From the NCBI GenBank assembly GCA_004293915.1, contig RDZG01000054.1, positions 1 through 64,000 of the forward strand: DNA of 64,000 nucleotides, written 5' to 3'. The position numbers and the translations under genes were made by a program. This document shows positions 38,327 to 48,704 of the stretch, piece by piece (within the stretch, counting starts at the first letter, position 1; each line of letters starts with the position of its first letter). This stretch comes from Bacteroidota bacterium. Lineage in GTDB: Bacteria; Bacteroidota; Bacteroidia; Cytophagales; UBA9547. Below the pieces are notes generated by a model, which saw nothing but the letters and a program-made list of their open reading frames with translations, was not told the origin of the DNA and did not search any database.

Positions 38327-40276
38327 TCATTCTGCATCAACCCATTGCCCGTGTTCTTTGATGAGTTCGATAAGTTCGTCTAAAGCATTTTCGGCTGGTA
38401 CAGATTTTTTGATTACATCCTTTCCTTTGTAAAGTGCAATTCGGTCTTTTCCAACGCCAACATAGCCAAAATCGGCATCTGCCATTTCGCCAGGTCCGTT
38501 TACGATGCAACCCATAATGCCAATTTTTAAACCTTTCAAGTGGTCGGTTCGTTTGCGAATCATGGCTGTAGTTTCTTGCAAATCAAACAATGTTCTGCCA
38601 CAACTTGGGCAAGAAATATATTCAGTTTTACTCATACGTGTGCGAGCCGCTTGCAAAATTCCAAAAGCTGTTTGGTTTATTAATTGATAGTCGCTGGGAG
38701 CCGAAATCATTATGCCATCTCCAAATCCATCAATAAGCAAACCACCACAATCCGAAGCTGCATCTAAGCTAAAAGTCTGTAAATCAATGTTTTCATATTT
38801 TCTTGTTATTACTACTGGGTGCGAAATTTTATTTTCTAAAAGATAAAAAAACAATCTTCGCAAAGCTGGCATAGCATGTATGTTTGATGTTTCTATCAAT
38901 AAAACAATATTTTTATTTTGATGCAAAAAATCATAAAATTCAGGCACAAAAGATTTGTAATTTACTTTTATAAATCCTTCAAAACGTTCCCCTTTTTCAA
39001 ATCCATTTTGAGTAAAATCTAAAATCGGATATTTATGCTTTTTATCAGCCAAAGTTTGCCAAACTTCATTATCAATTATTTCTTTTATGCCCATTGGTAG
39101 CATAAACGGAGCTGGATTTGAACCTGTATAAATATAATCTGCACCCGTGTCAGTCATGTTCCATTTGTCGGTAGGTTCAAAATAATGATGTCCAATTGGT
39201 TTTAAACCCGCTTTCCCATCAAATTTTTGTTCCGAAAAATCAAATTTGGAAAAATCAGCCAGCACACGAGGCACATTTGAAGCTCCAAAATTAAATACTT
39301 CATGTGTTTTTCTGCGTGCATATTCAAAAGGATTAATTGGCGAAATTTCTATCGGTTTTATTTCTTTATGTGCTTCTCTTTTTGTGTATCTATCGACCAA
39401 TGCACGAGCAACAGGAATTTCAAATTCGGGTTCTTCGGTAAGTGAAACACGCACGGTATCGCCAAGACCATCTTCGAGTAAAGTTGCAATGCCCACAGCA
39501 GATTTTATACGTCCATCCTCGGCTTCGCCAGCTTCTGTAACTCCCAAATGCAAAGGGTAAGGTTTGAAACCGCCTGAATATAAGCGATTTACAAGCAATC
39601 TATACGCTTCTACCATAACTTGCGTATTGCTCGATTTCATTGAAATTACGATATTAAAAAACTTTTCGTCTTCGCAAATTCGTAAAAATTCCAGTGCAGA
39701 TTCCACCATTCCAACAGGGCTGTCGCCATAGCGGCTCGTGATTCTATCCGAAAGCGAACCATGATTAGTGCCAATTCGCATGGCTGTGCCATATTCTTTA
39801 CAAATTTTGACTAAAGGCAAAAATTTATCTCTAATTCTATTGAGTTCGGCATCGTAACTAGCATCTGTGTATTCTATGGTTTCAAAACGTTTTTTATCTG
39901 CATAATTACCAGGATTTATTCGTACTTTTTCAACAATTCGTGCCGCCAACTCTGCAGCGTTGGGTGTAAAATGAATATCGGCAACGAGCGGTGTTTTGTA
40001 ACCACGTTTTCGTAATTCATCTTTTATGTTTTGTAAATTTTGAGCTTCTTTTAAGCTTGGAGCAGTAATTCTAACATATTCACAACCCGCTTCAATCATT
40101 CTAATCGACTGATTTACAGAGCCTAATGTGTCCATAGTGTCAATCGTGGTCATCGATTGTACTCGAATTGGGTTGTTTCCACCCAAAGGAACATCGCCAA
40201 TGGCTACTTCTATGGTTTCTCTGCGTTTATATGCTGTCAGCGAATGACAGTACTGAAAATTAGATTTTTGGGACAC
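38327..40276 (-). CDS. ispG: 4-hydroxy-3-methylbut-2-en-1-yl diphosphate synthase (long form)
   Basis: VRVQSMTTIDTMDTLGSVNQ, KVRINPGNY, CPSCGRTLFDLQETT, GIMGCIVNGPGEMADADFGYVG. Confidence 0.96.
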   Translation of the reverse strand: MSQKSNFQYCHSLTAYKRRETIEVAIGDVPLGGNNPIRVQSMTTIDTMDTLGSVNQSIRMIEAGCEYVRITAPSLKEAQNLQNIKDELRKRGYKTPLVADIHFTPNAAELAARIVEKVRINPGNYADKKRFETIEYTDASYDAELNRIRDKFLPLVKICKEYGTAMRIGTNHGSLSDRITSRYGDSPVGMVESALEFLRICEDEKFFNIVISMKSSNTQVMVEAYRLLVNRLYSGGFKPYPLHLGVTEAGEAEDGRIKSAVGIATLLEDGLGDTVRVSLTEEPEFEIPVARALVDRYTKREAHKEIKPIEISPINPFEYARRKTHEVFNFGASNVPRVLADFSKFDFSEQKFDGKAGLKPIGHHYFEPTDKWNMTDTGADYIYTGSNPAPFMLPMGIKEIIDNEVWQTLADKKHKYPILDFTQNGFEKGERFEGFIKVNYKSFVPEFYDFLHQNKNIVLLIETSNIHAMPALRRLFFYLLENKISHPVVITRKYENIDLQTFSLDAASDCGGLLIDGFGDGIMISAPSDYQLINQTAFGILQAARTRMSKTEYISCPSCGRTLFDLQETTAMIRKRTDHLKGLKIGIMGCIVNGPGEMADADFGYVGVGKDRIALYKGKDVIKKSVPAENALDELIELIKEHGQWVDAE

Positions 40277-40520
40277 GGCTAAATATTATCTGTTAGAATA
40301 ACTGTAAAAGTATAAAAAAGTTGGCTTTATGTTTTAAAAGCTAAAGGATTTTTAAGATTAAATCACCAAACATGGTACAAAATACAAAATGGTTTATCAA
40401 AAGATAAGATTTTTAATCTTTACAAAATATTGGTTAGTTTTTTAATGTAAAGTTGCAAACTTTGCAACTTTTTATCACAAGTTACGGCTACGCTAAAGTT
40501 TTGATAGCGGTGGTAGAACT

Positions 40521-40874
40521 TCATTTTGCACAATTACAATAGAATCCAATATTTACATAATTCTTTATTTCTTCACACTTTAATCTGCCTATAGTTTCAT
40601 ATTTATAAATCGAATCTCGTTGGATAAATATAATGCTGTCGGTTTGAAAAAGTAATTTGTTTGTTTTTACAGAATCTAATAATACAGAATCGGTTGAGAA
40701 ATTCGTCAGATTTTTAGAACAAAACATTTTTGTCTTTTTAATTTTGTTACTTGACTTTACTTTTTCTGTCAAAATTATACAACCTAAATTTCTTGTACAA
40801 TCACAATCACAACCACAAGAACTTATTAAGATATTTATGGTTAAAAATAGAATGTTTAATTTTAAATATCTCAT
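40521..40874 (-). CDS. Small Cys-rich lipoprotein-like hypothetical
   Basis: Signal-like MRYLKLNILFLTINILISSCGCDCDC. Confidence 0.5.
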   Translation of the reverse strand: MRYLKLNILFLTINILISSCGCDCDCTRNLGCIILTEKVKSSNKIKKTKMFCSKNLTNFSTDSVLLDSVKTNKLLFQTDSIIFIQRDSIYKYETIGRLKCEEIKNYVNIGFYCNCAK

Positions 40875-41158
40875 AAATAATTTCGGCTCTAAATGAATTT
40901 TAGTGGTTAAATATAAAAATTAAATAAGTTTGAGCCATAACAGCACAGAGATATATAGTTTAGCACTTGGTTTGTTAGAACCTCGCTCTTTGGAATTTAT
41001 AATTCCTAAGCTTTATCATAGATTTTTTGAACCGTTTTTATCTCGTGGCAGATGTATTCACTTGACACAAATCAAACCAAGTCAAATAAAGACACATGCC
41101 ATTGAACAAAAGTATAAAAAATTGGCTATAAATTTTAAAAGTCACTTTATTTTTAACA

Positions 41159-42586
41159 TTAAATAATCAAACTTGGTACAAAAAACAAAATGATTAAACC
41201 CAAAATAAGTACTAAAAAATAGGTGGTTTCTGTTTTTGAAAACTCAAAATTTTCTTCATTTTTTTCTTTAAAATACATATAATAAGGAATTTTGATATAA
41301 TAAAAAATGCCTATTACGGTATTGATAATCAACACAATAAATATAAATACATAAACTGGGTTTTCTGAAAATCCATATACTTGCCAAAGGCTAGAAAAAA
41401 TAAAAAACTTTGCCATAAAACCAGCCATGGGAGGTAAGCCAGCCAAACTTACAAACAACAGTGTAATGCCAATTGCCAAAACGGGTTTTTGTTTGCCCAA
41501 TCCAGAAAATGCTGTAATTTTATTTACTAAAATTGTGCCATCAACTAGAAAAAAAACAGCAAAATTCATGATCCCATATATAATCAAATACATATAAACG
41601 GTCGAAAATCCACCGTTGCCAAATGCCAGAGGCAAAAACATAAATCCAACATGTGCAATAGACGAAAATGCCAGCAAACGCATGGTATTTTGTTGGAAAT
41701 AAGCACCTAAATTTCCGATAGTAATCGTAATAATTGCTAAAATTGATAAGAAAAGTGAATATTTGCCAACGGGAGGTACAATTGGTAAATACGAAGGTTG
41801 ATAGCCACTATAAATGCTTATTAATAAGCCAATTGCGATTATTTTTATTACTACTGATAAAAACGAAACAATCAAAGGTGGAGTTCCTTCATACACATCT
41901 GCCACCCAAAAATGAAATGGAAATAAAGAGAGTTTAAAAAATATGCCAACACTAATAAATAAAAATGCGATTATGGTTGGCAATGCTGGCAAATTTACGG
42001 GCAAGGTTTTTACTTCATCAAAAAATAAACTGCCATTTAAGCCATAAAAAAGCGAAATTCCATATAACATTACTGCCGAACAAACCAATCCAAACAAAAT
42101 ATAACGAACCGAAGCTTGGGCTGATTCTTGTTTCCAACGCAAAGCCACCAAGGCATAAGATGCAATCGAAACAGTTTCTAAACACACAAAAACTACTAGC
42201 CAATTGTTTGCCATAACTAATATATTTCCTGCCAATAATGTACCTGTAATCAAAACATAAAACTCTAATTCATAGTCTTTTATCGATTTTTTAATTAAAG
42301 AATGTATGGCTATTGCAATGGCAGAAACCAAAATCAAAATCTTGATTTGGACGGCAAAACTTGTTAAACAAATCATTTTGCTAAATAAAAAAATAGAATT
42401 CGGAAGCGTAAGTTGTTTTGATACAATATATAATGAAGCTGAAACGCCAAAAATAAATACAAAACCTAATATTTCGGGCTTGTTTTTTTTTATGATTAAG
42501 CCCAAAACAATAAGCACCAAAAACAAAATACCTAAAAGTATTTCGGGTGTAAAAATCTGTAAATCAAGAATATATTTGTCTAACAA
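41159..42586 (-). CDS. nuoN: NADH-quinone oxidoreductase subunit N
   Basis: 475 aa polytopic; FLFISVGIFFKLSLFPFHFWVADVYEGTPPLIVSFLSVVIKI and SLAGLPPMAGFMAKFFIF. Confidence 0.95.
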   Translation of the reverse strand: MLDKYILDLQIFTPEILLGILFLVLIVLGLIIKKNKPEILGFVFIFGVSASLYIVSKQLTLPNSIFLFSKMICLTSFAVQIKILILVSAIAIAIHSLIKKSIKDYELEFYVLITGTLLAGNILVMANNWLVVFVCLETVSIASYALVALRWKQESAQASVRYILFGLVCSAVMLYGISLFYGLNGSLFFDEVKTLPVNLPALPTIIAFLFISVGIFFKLSLFPFHFWVADVYEGTPPLIVSFLSVVIKIIAIGLLISIYSGYQPSYLPIVPPVGKYSLFLSILAIITITIGNLGAYFQQNTMRLLAFSSIAHVGFMFLPLAFGNGGFSTVYMYLIIYGIMNFAVFFLVDGTILVNKITAFSGLGKQKPVLAIGITLLFVSLAGLPPMAGFMAKFFIFSSLWQVYGFSENPVYVFIFIVLIINTVIGIFYYIKIPYYMYFKEKNEENFEFSKTETTYFLVLILGLIILFFVPSLII

Positions 42587-42710
42587 CGAAATAACATTTT
42601 ATAAATTATGATGCAAAACTAATCTTTTTTAAAAGATTTGAATTGTTGTTCGCAATTATCTATTCATTTTTTTAGATTTGCATCAGTTTTAAAAAATAAA
42701 ATTACAATTT

Positions 42711-43091
42711 ATGAATTTCCCCGCAGACCTAAAATATTCTAAAGACCATGAATGGGTTAAAATTACTGGCGATACTGCCTTAGTTGGCATTACAGATTTT
42801 GCACAAGGCGAACTTGGCGATATTGTTTTTGTAGACATCAACACCGTTGGTCAAACTGTAAAACAATTTGATATTTTTGGTTCCATAGAAGCTGTAAAAA
42901 CAGTTTCAGATTTGTTTTTGCCAGTTTCTGGGAAAATATTGGAAGTAAATACAGAATTGAACAATGCTCCCGAAAGTGTAAACAACGACCCATACGCAAA
43001 AGGTTGGATTGTAAAAATTAGTCTTTCAAATCCAGCCGAACTCGATTCGTTAATGGATTCCTCAGCCTATAAAGCCATGATTGGTAAATAG
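42711..43091 (+). CDS. gcvH: Glycine cleavage system H protein
   Basis: [59 protein letters not shown]. Confidence 0.96.
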   Translation: MNFPADLKYSKDHEWVKITGDTALVGITDFAQGELGDIVFVDINTVGQTVKQFDIFGSIEAVKTVSDLFLPVSGKILEVNTELNNAPESVNNDPYAKGWIVKISLSNPAELDSLMDSSAYKAMIGK

Positions 43092-43100
43092 TTAGATTGC

Positions 43101-43144
43101 TTTTTTGATTTGCTTTGTATGTTTCTACAAAGCAAATCAAAAAA
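43101..43144 (+). terminator. Terminator hairpin after gcvH
   Basis: TTTTTTGATTTGCTTTGTA ... TACAAAGCAAATCAAAAAA. Confidence 0.85.
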
Positions 43145-43318
43145 TATTGATTTATTTTTTAGCATAGACTAAATATTACTGTATTTTTTTAAACAAAGTA
43201 GTTTATAGTTTAGCAATACACTTAACATTTAGTTGATTTTTAATTCATTATTTAGTAAACATTCCAACATATTCAATTAACTTTAATAAGTCAATTTTGC
43301 ATATCAAAAATTTGTATT

Positions 43319-44248
43319 GTGTTTAGACTTATATTTTTATTCAATATTTTGTGTTTTATATTTAATCCGATATCAGGATTAACACAAAATTCTACGCTAA
43401 AAATATTATCTTGGAACATTTATATGCTTCCAAGATTTATTAAAAATACAGGAAAACTAGAACGTGCTGAAAAAATCGGACAAAATCTACTTAATTCAGA
43501 TTATGATATTATAGTTTTTCAAGAAGCTTTTCACAATGGAGCAAGAAAAAAAATAAAAAAAGCATTGCAAGATAGCTATCCATATATGGCTGGACCAGCC
43601 AATAGGCAAACATTTTCGCTTCGGACTAATAGTGGGTTGTGGATTTTGAGTAAACATCCCATTGAATTTTCTCAAGAAATAAAATTTAAAACTAAATCTG
43701 GCATCGATGCTTTTTCTCGAAAAGGGGCATTGATGGCACAAATTTGTGTAAAAGGGCAACGTATACAAATTATTGCTACCCATCTTCAATCTTCTGGCGA
43801 AAATTGGCTCAAAGAAAGTCAATGTGTAGAGCTTACACACCGAGTGACTGATTTTTATAAAATAGAAAATGTGCCGCAAATCATTTGTGGAGATTTCAAT
43901 ATCGAAAAAGATGCTTCTGTTCAATATAATAATATGCTAAAAATACTAGACGCTCATGATTTTGAATTATCGGGTTCTCAAAAGTTTTCATATGATAGAT
44001 TGAACAATGATTTACATACCGAAATTTCAAAAAAGCAGGATTTGATTGATTATGTATTAATCCGAAAAAATCAATCTAACGTGAGTTTTAAAAATAAACT
44101 TATCAAGATATTTAAACACAAATGGGATGCTAAGCATTCTGATTTATCCGATCACTATGCTATTGAAGCTGATATTGAAATTAATCAATCAGGCTTATCA
44201 TTGCTAGAAGATAACACAAATTTTCAAGCAACTTTTTTGGCAAAATAG
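43319..44248 (+). CDS. Endonuclease/exonuclease/phosphatase-family (sphingomyelinase-like) secreted protein, GTG start
   Basis: KILSWNIYMLPRFIKN, DIIVFQEAF, IIATHLQSSG, ICGDFNIEKD, SDLSDHYAIEADI. Confidence 0.85.
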   Translation: MFRLIFLFNILCFIFNPISGLTQNSTLKILSWNIYMLPRFIKNTGKLERAEKIGQNLLNSDYDIIVFQEAFHNGARKKIKKALQDSYPYMAGPANRQTFSLRTNSGLWILSKHPIEFSQEIKFKTKSGIDAFSRKGALMAQICVKGQRIQIIATHLQSSGENWLKESQCVELTHRVTDFYKIENVPQIICGDFNIEKDASVQYNNMLKILDAHDFELSGSQKFSYDRLNNDLHTEISKKQDLIDYVLIRKNQSNVSFKNKLIKIFKHKWDAKHSDLSDHYAIEADIEINQSGLSLLEDNTNFQATFLAK

Positions 44249-44359
44249 GGATAACAAATACTATATATTAACTCTATATTTCATTTGTCGCATTTTTTCT
44301 GTCTTTAATCGCAATAGTTTTATTTTAGATTATTTATCATTCAATTTAGTTTGTATAAA

Positions 44360-44384
44360 CTTAATGTTATGAGATAACATTAAG
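44360..44384. repeat. Perfect palindromic hairpin
   Basis: CTTAATGTTAT-GAG-ATAACATTAAG, 11-bp stem. Confidence 0.8.
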
Positions 44385-44560
44385 TTAAAATTAAGGTAGC
44401 ATTTTAATAATTTTAGCTTAACTATTTGGACATTTTCAATACATACCTTTGCAAGAATATGTTTTTAATAGATTTATTAGGTACAAATACTGGTTTTTAA
44501 GATAGTAAGTTTTAAAAACCAACCTACAATGTACTTTTTAAATTAAATAAATAAAAAATA

Positions 44561-44600
44561 AACTATAAAAACTTTTGTTATGTTAAAAGTTTTCATAGTT
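44561..44600 (+). promoter_or_regulatory. Hairpin in leader of the sugar cluster
   Basis: AACTATAAAAACTTTT-GTTATGTT-AAAAGTTTTCATAGTT, 19 nt upstream of ATG 44619. Confidence 0.55.
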
Positions 44601-44618
44601 TTGTAAAAAATTAACGAT

Positions 44619-45641
44619 ATGAAAAAAATCCTCTTTATCGCAGGGTCAATGAACCAAACTACCCAAATGCATAAAATTTATATGCACTTAAAAAATGACT
44701 ATGATTGCTATTTTACACCGTTTTACACCTATAATCCAATAGGTATGTTTATGAAATGGGCAGGGCTATTTGACAATACTATATTGGCTGGAAGAATCTT
44801 TAATAATGCATTAAGTTATTTAAAATACCATGAGTTGCAACTTGATTACAAAGCAAAAAAGTATAAAAATGAATATGAATTAGTTTTTATGTGTACAGAT
44901 ATGCTTGTACCAAATCACTTAAAAAATGTAAAAAAAGTTTGGGTACAAGAGGGTATGATTGACAAATTAAATACTTGGGGAAGAATAGTGAAGTTTTTAG
45001 GATTGCCAGGATATTTTGCAGGAAACACTGCCTTAAATGGCTCTACAAATATATGTGATGTGTATTGTGCTGCTTCTGAAGGTTTTGCAAATTATATTTC
45101 TAAAATGGGTACTAATAGAAATAAAATTATTGTAACAGGCACTCCAAATATGGATAACTTCTCTGTGGCGTTAAATAACAATTTCCCACACTTTAAATAT
45201 GTATTGGTTTGTTCATCAGATATTAGAGAATTAGGCGGATCAGAAAACAGAATAGATTTTATTAAAAAATGTGTGCAAAAAGCCAAAGGCAGAAAGATGA
45301 TTTTCAAACTGCATCCAAACGAAAAGTTTGAAAGAGCAAATAATGAAATATTAGATAATACACCATCAGGGACACTTGTTTTTCAAGAAGGAAATACAAA
45401 TGAAATGATTGCCAATTGTGATGAACTCATTACGCAGTGGTCAACAGTAGTTTTTGTTGGATTAGCACTTGGCAAAAAAGTAGATTCTTATTTTGATATA
45501 AATTTCTTAAAAGGGCTTTCTATGGTTCAAAACGGAGGAAAGTCAGCTCAGAAAATAGCTCAAATTGGCAGAGAGTTATTAGAACCTAAAAAATCTTCGA
45601 TATACAAACGCATTTTCAATCAAAAATATGAAGCTGCCTAA
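44619..45641 (+). CDS. CDP-glycerol glycerophosphotransferase / capsule glycosyltransferase-like protein
   Basis: 340 aa; KKILFIAGSMNQTTQMHKI, KVWVQEGMIDK, VYCAASEGFANYISKMG, RKMIFKLHPNEKFERA, ANCDELITQWSTVVFVGLALGKKV. Confidence 0.6.
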   Translation: MKKILFIAGSMNQTTQMHKIYMHLKNDYDCYFTPFYTYNPIGMFMKWAGLFDNTILAGRIFNNALSYLKYHELQLDYKAKKYKNEYELVFMCTDMLVPNHLKNVKKVWVQEGMIDKLNTWGRIVKFLGLPGYFAGNTALNGSTNICDVYCAASEGFANYISKMGTNRNKIIVTGTPNMDNFSVALNNNFPHFKYVLVCSSDIRELGGSENRIDFIKKCVQKAKGRKMIFKLHPNEKFERANNEILDNTPSGTLVFQEGNTNEMIANCDELITQWSTVVFVGLALGKKVDSYFDINFLKGLSMVQNGGKSAQKIAQIGRELLEPKKSSIYKRIFNQKYEAA

Positions 45642-46404
45642 ATTACATATTGTAGCTATAGTTCAAGCTCGAATGAGTTCTACTCGTTTGCCTGGAAAAA
45701 TTATGCTCGATGTATTGGGAAAACCTTTGCTATTCCGCCAATTGGAACGCATGGAAAAGGCTCAACTAATTGATAAAATTATTATAGCAACTTCTACCCA
45801 AATAGAAGATGATGCAGTTTCTGAATTCTGCTCAAAATATGGATATATTTGTTTTAGAGGGAGTTTAAATGATTTATTAGACAGGCACTATAAAGCGGCT
45901 ATTCGCTATGATGCTGATGTAGTACTCAAGATTCCTTCAGATTGTCCTTTGATCGATCATAGAATTATAGATGTAGTCATCGAAGAATATTTGAAGAATA
46001 TTGATAAATATGATTTTGTAACAAATCTAAAACCTGGCACTTGGCCCGATGGAAATGATGTAGAAGTGATGCCTATCCATACGCTTGAACAAGCTTGGAT
46101 AGAAGCAAAATCTGCCAATGAACGTGAGCATACAACCCCATTCATTACCAATCCAATGAATGGATTCAAAATAAAAAATGTGTGTTGGAATTCAGGTTTG
46201 GACTATTCAGCTACACATCGTTGGACAATAGATTATCCAGAAGATTATCTGTTTATCAGACGTGTATACGAAGAATTATACCCCTCGAATCCTGATTTTT
46301 CACTGGAAGATATTTTACAGCTCATCATGCTAAAACCTGATATTCAAGATATTAATAGCCGTTTTGCTGGACAATATTGGTGGAATAGATTAATTGAGAA
46401 TTGA
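45628..46404 (+). CDS. SpsF-like cytidylyltransferase (NTP_transferase, CMP-sugar type)
   Basis: VAIVQARMSSTRLPGKIMLDVLGKPLLFRQLERM, KIPSDCPLIDHRIID, DYPEDYLFIRRVYEEL. Confidence 0.88.
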   Translation: MKLPKLHIVAIVQARMSSTRLPGKIMLDVLGKPLLFRQLERMEKAQLIDKIIIATSTQIEDDAVSEFCSKYGYICFRGSLNDLLDRHYKAAIRYDADVVLKIPSDCPLIDHRIIDVVIEEYLKNIDKYDFVTNLKPGTWPDGNDVEVMPIHTLEQAWIEAKSANEREHTTPFITNPMNGFKIKNVCWNSGLDYSATHRWTIDYPEDYLFIRRVYEELYPSNPDFSLEDILQLIMLKPDIQDINSRFAGQYWWNRLIEN

Positions 46405-46528
46405 GAATGGAGAATTTAGAATTGAGAATTGAGAATGGAGAATGGAGAATGGAGAATGGAGAATGGAGATTCTGCGGCATCGAAGCAGAATAAAATAATG
46501 GAGAATGGAGAATGGAGAATGGAGAATT
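46392..46528. repeat. GAGAATG heptamer array with ATTCTGC hairpin
   Basis: Tandem 7-nt units GAGAATG/GAGAATT flanking ATTCTGCGGCATCGAAGCAGAAT; overlaps the stop of 45628..46404. Confidence 0.95.
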
Positions 46529-46619
46529 TTGCTTACGCTTGATTTCTTATTTTTCAATATCATTGAAGTATATGTATGATGGTAAACAGGTGTAACCTAA
46601 AAAACAAAAAAAAGTCCGA

Positions 46620-46662
46620 TAGATTCCCTCCCCTTGGGGAGGGCTAGGGTGGGGCTCTTATA
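46620..46662. repeat. Dispersed TCCCTCCCC palindromic element
   Basis: GATTCCCTCCCCTTGGGGAGGGCTAGGGTGGGGCTC, related to 47695..47735 and 8905..8966. Confidence 0.7.
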
Positions 46663-46683
46663 GAGAATAGAGAACAAAAAGAC

Positions 46684-47544
46684 ATGAATATAGAAAATAA
46701 AAATATTGAAAACAATGCTCTTGCCTTAAAAGTAAGAGAAACAATCATTAAAATGTCTACTGATGGGGGATGTTTTATAGGAGCAAGTTTATCATGTGTA
46801 GATATACTTGTTTATTTATATACCAATTTTTTAAATATTCATAAAGATAATTTGAAAGATCCTAATCGTGATTATTTGTTTCTTTCAAAAGGTCATGATG
46901 TGCCTGCCATGTATGGCTTATTTGCTGAATTGGGTTTTATCGAAAAAAGTAGATTAGATAATCATCTTAAAGCGAATGACTCTGTGTATTGGCATCCTAA
47001 TAGAAGTATTCCTGGAGTAGAGTTTTATTCAGGTTCTTTGGGACATCTACCTGCTGTGGCATTGGGTGTGGCGATGGATTGCAAAATTGAAAAGCAAAAA
47101 AATAAAATTGTAGTTATCACTGGCGATGGAGAACTGAACGAAGGCTCTGTGTGGGAAGCCTTACTTGTAGCTTCGGCTTACAAAATGGATAACCTATATA
47201 TAGTTGTTGACAGAAATCAATTTCAGGCAAATAAAGCTACCGAAGATTTGATTCCTTTGGAAAAATTAGAATCGAAATTCGAAGCTTTTGGTTGCGAAGT
47301 GCTTAGAGTAGATGGACATAGTTTCGATGCAATGGAAAATGCCTTTGATACTATTTCAAAATCTTCTGGTAAACCAAAAGTTGTGATTTGTGACACCATT
47401 CGTGGAAAAGGATTACCAAGCATAGAAGCAAAAGCAGATCGTTGGTTTGTGAACTTTACACACGATGAGGTAAGTCAATTGTTAAATGAATTGCATGGAA
47501 ATGAAATTACAAAACTTCAATCAGAAACAATTGTAGCGAGATAA
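46684..47544 (+). CDS. Transketolase, N-terminal (TPP-binding) subunit
   Basis: GGCFIGASLSCVDILVYLYTNFL, LFLSKGHDVPAMYGLFAELGF, GSLGHLPAVALGVAMDCK, VITGDGELNEGSVWEALLVASAYKMDNLYIVVDRNQ. Confidence 0.92.
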   Translation: MNIENKNIENNALALKVRETIIKMSTDGGCFIGASLSCVDILVYLYTNFLNIHKDNLKDPNRDYLFLSKGHDVPAMYGLFAELGFIEKSRLDNHLKANDSVYWHPNRSIPGVEFYSGSLGHLPAVALGVAMDCKIEKQKNKIVVITGDGELNEGSVWEALLVASAYKMDNLYIVVDRNQFQANKATEDLIPLEKLESKFEAFGCEVLRVDGHSFDAMENAFDTISKSSGKPKVVICDTIRGKGLPSIEAKADRWFVNFTHDEVSQLLNELHGNEITKLQSETIVAR

Positions 47545-47636
47545 TTGAGAATTGAGAATGGAGAATGGAGAATGGAGAATGGAGAATGGAGAATGGAGAT
47601 TCTGCGACATTGAAGCAGAATAAAAAATAGAGAATG
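47543..47636. repeat. GAGAATG heptamer array with ATTCTGC hairpin
   Basis: Begins at the TAA of the transketolase N gene: TAATTGAGAATTGAGAATGGAGAATGG...ATTCTGCGACATTGAAGCAGAAT. Confidence 0.95.
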
Positions 47637-47642
47637 CGTAAG

Positions 47643-47735
47643 CAAAAGCCCCCTTCGTGGGTTTGGGGGCTTTAATAAAACATTAAGAAAGTCCTTATTA
47701 AAGTCCCTCCATTTGGGGAGGGATTTAGGGTAAGG
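47643..47735. repeat. Two GC-rich palindromic elements
   Basis: AAGCCCCCTTCGTGGGTTTGGGGGCTTT and AAGTCCCTCCATTTGGGGAGGGATTTAGGG. Confidence 0.7.
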
Positions 47736-47747
47736 TAAATTTAGAAT

Positions 47748-48704
47748 ATGAGCAATTACGAAAAAATCTTAGAAAACCTAGCCTTAACCGATTCACGCTT
47801 TGTCGTAATGACAGCCGAAAATCGTGCGTTGGTTCGCAATTTGCCTCAAGCTTTGGGAAATCGATTTATTGATACTGGCATCACAGAACAAACTATGGTA
47901 GGTATGGCTGCTGGCTTGGCTTTGCGTGGTCGCATCCCTGTGATTCATGCTTTGGCTACATTTCTTACACTTCGTGCATTTGAGTTTATAAGAACTGATG
48001 TTGGCATTTCTGGTTTGCCAGTGAAACTTACAGGTTTTATCCCTGGCATTTTATCTGATGCCAATGGTCCTACGCATCAAGCCATAGAAGATGTTTCTAT
48101 TATGCGAGGCATTCCAAACATGACAGTTTTTGCTCCAGCTGATGAGCAAGACATGGCTTTGATGGTCGAGAAAATATGGCTATCAAATAAGCCTGCTTAT
48201 CTGCGTGCAAATACGAGAAAGAGTGTTTATAAGCACAGCTCATTTGAAATTGGCAAAGCAGAAGTTATTTCAAGAGGATCAGACATTTCTATACTAGTTT
48301 ATGGTCCATTGTTCGAGTTTGCTATGATAGCAAAACAAATATTGGAAGCCGAAGGCAAGTCTGTTGGTTTATATAATATGCGTAGTCTTAAACCAATTGA
48401 TGAAAAAGCAATTGTAGAAGCTACTCAAAATAGTGATTTAACTGTAATCATCGAAGATCATTTTCAAACTGGTGGTTTATACACTATTGTAGCTGAAATA
48501 TTAATGAAACATCAACTTACTGCAGATGTTTTGCCGATTTCATTCAACGAAAAATGGTTCAAACCTGCTTTATTGAATGAAGTATTAAACTATGAAGGAA
48601 TGACAGGCGAGAAAATAGCTGAAAGAATCATGCATTACTTGGGTGAGAATCATTTTAAATCTGATTCAAATTCAACTATAAAAAACTTAGAGTTTGCAGA
48701 GTAA
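47748..48704 (+). CDS. Transketolase, C-terminal subunit
   Basis: RFIDTGITEQTMVGMAAGLALRGRIPVIHALATFLTLRAFEFIRTDV, LRANTRKSVYKH, TVIIEDHFQTGGLYTIVAE. Confidence 0.92.
   Translation: MSNYEKILENLALTDSRFVVMTAENRALVRNLPQALGNRFIDTGITEQTMVGMAAGLALRGRIPVIHALATFLTLRAFEFIRTDVGISGLPVKLTGFIPGILSDANGPTHQAIEDVSIMRGIPNMTVFAPADEQDMALMVEKIWLSNKPAYLRANTRKSVYKHSSFEIGKAEVISRGSDISILVYGPLFEFAMIAKQILEAEGKSVGLYNMRSLKPIDEKAIVEATQNSDLTVIIEDHFQTGGLYTIVAEILMKHQLTADVLPISFNEKWFKPALLNEVLNYEGMTGEKIAERIMHYLGENHFKSDSNSTIKNLEFAE

Noticed and set aside
40930-41166. 78-aa plus-strand ORF upstream of the nuoN 3' end
   Set aside because: No recognisable motif; AT-rich low-complexity composition; likely spurious.
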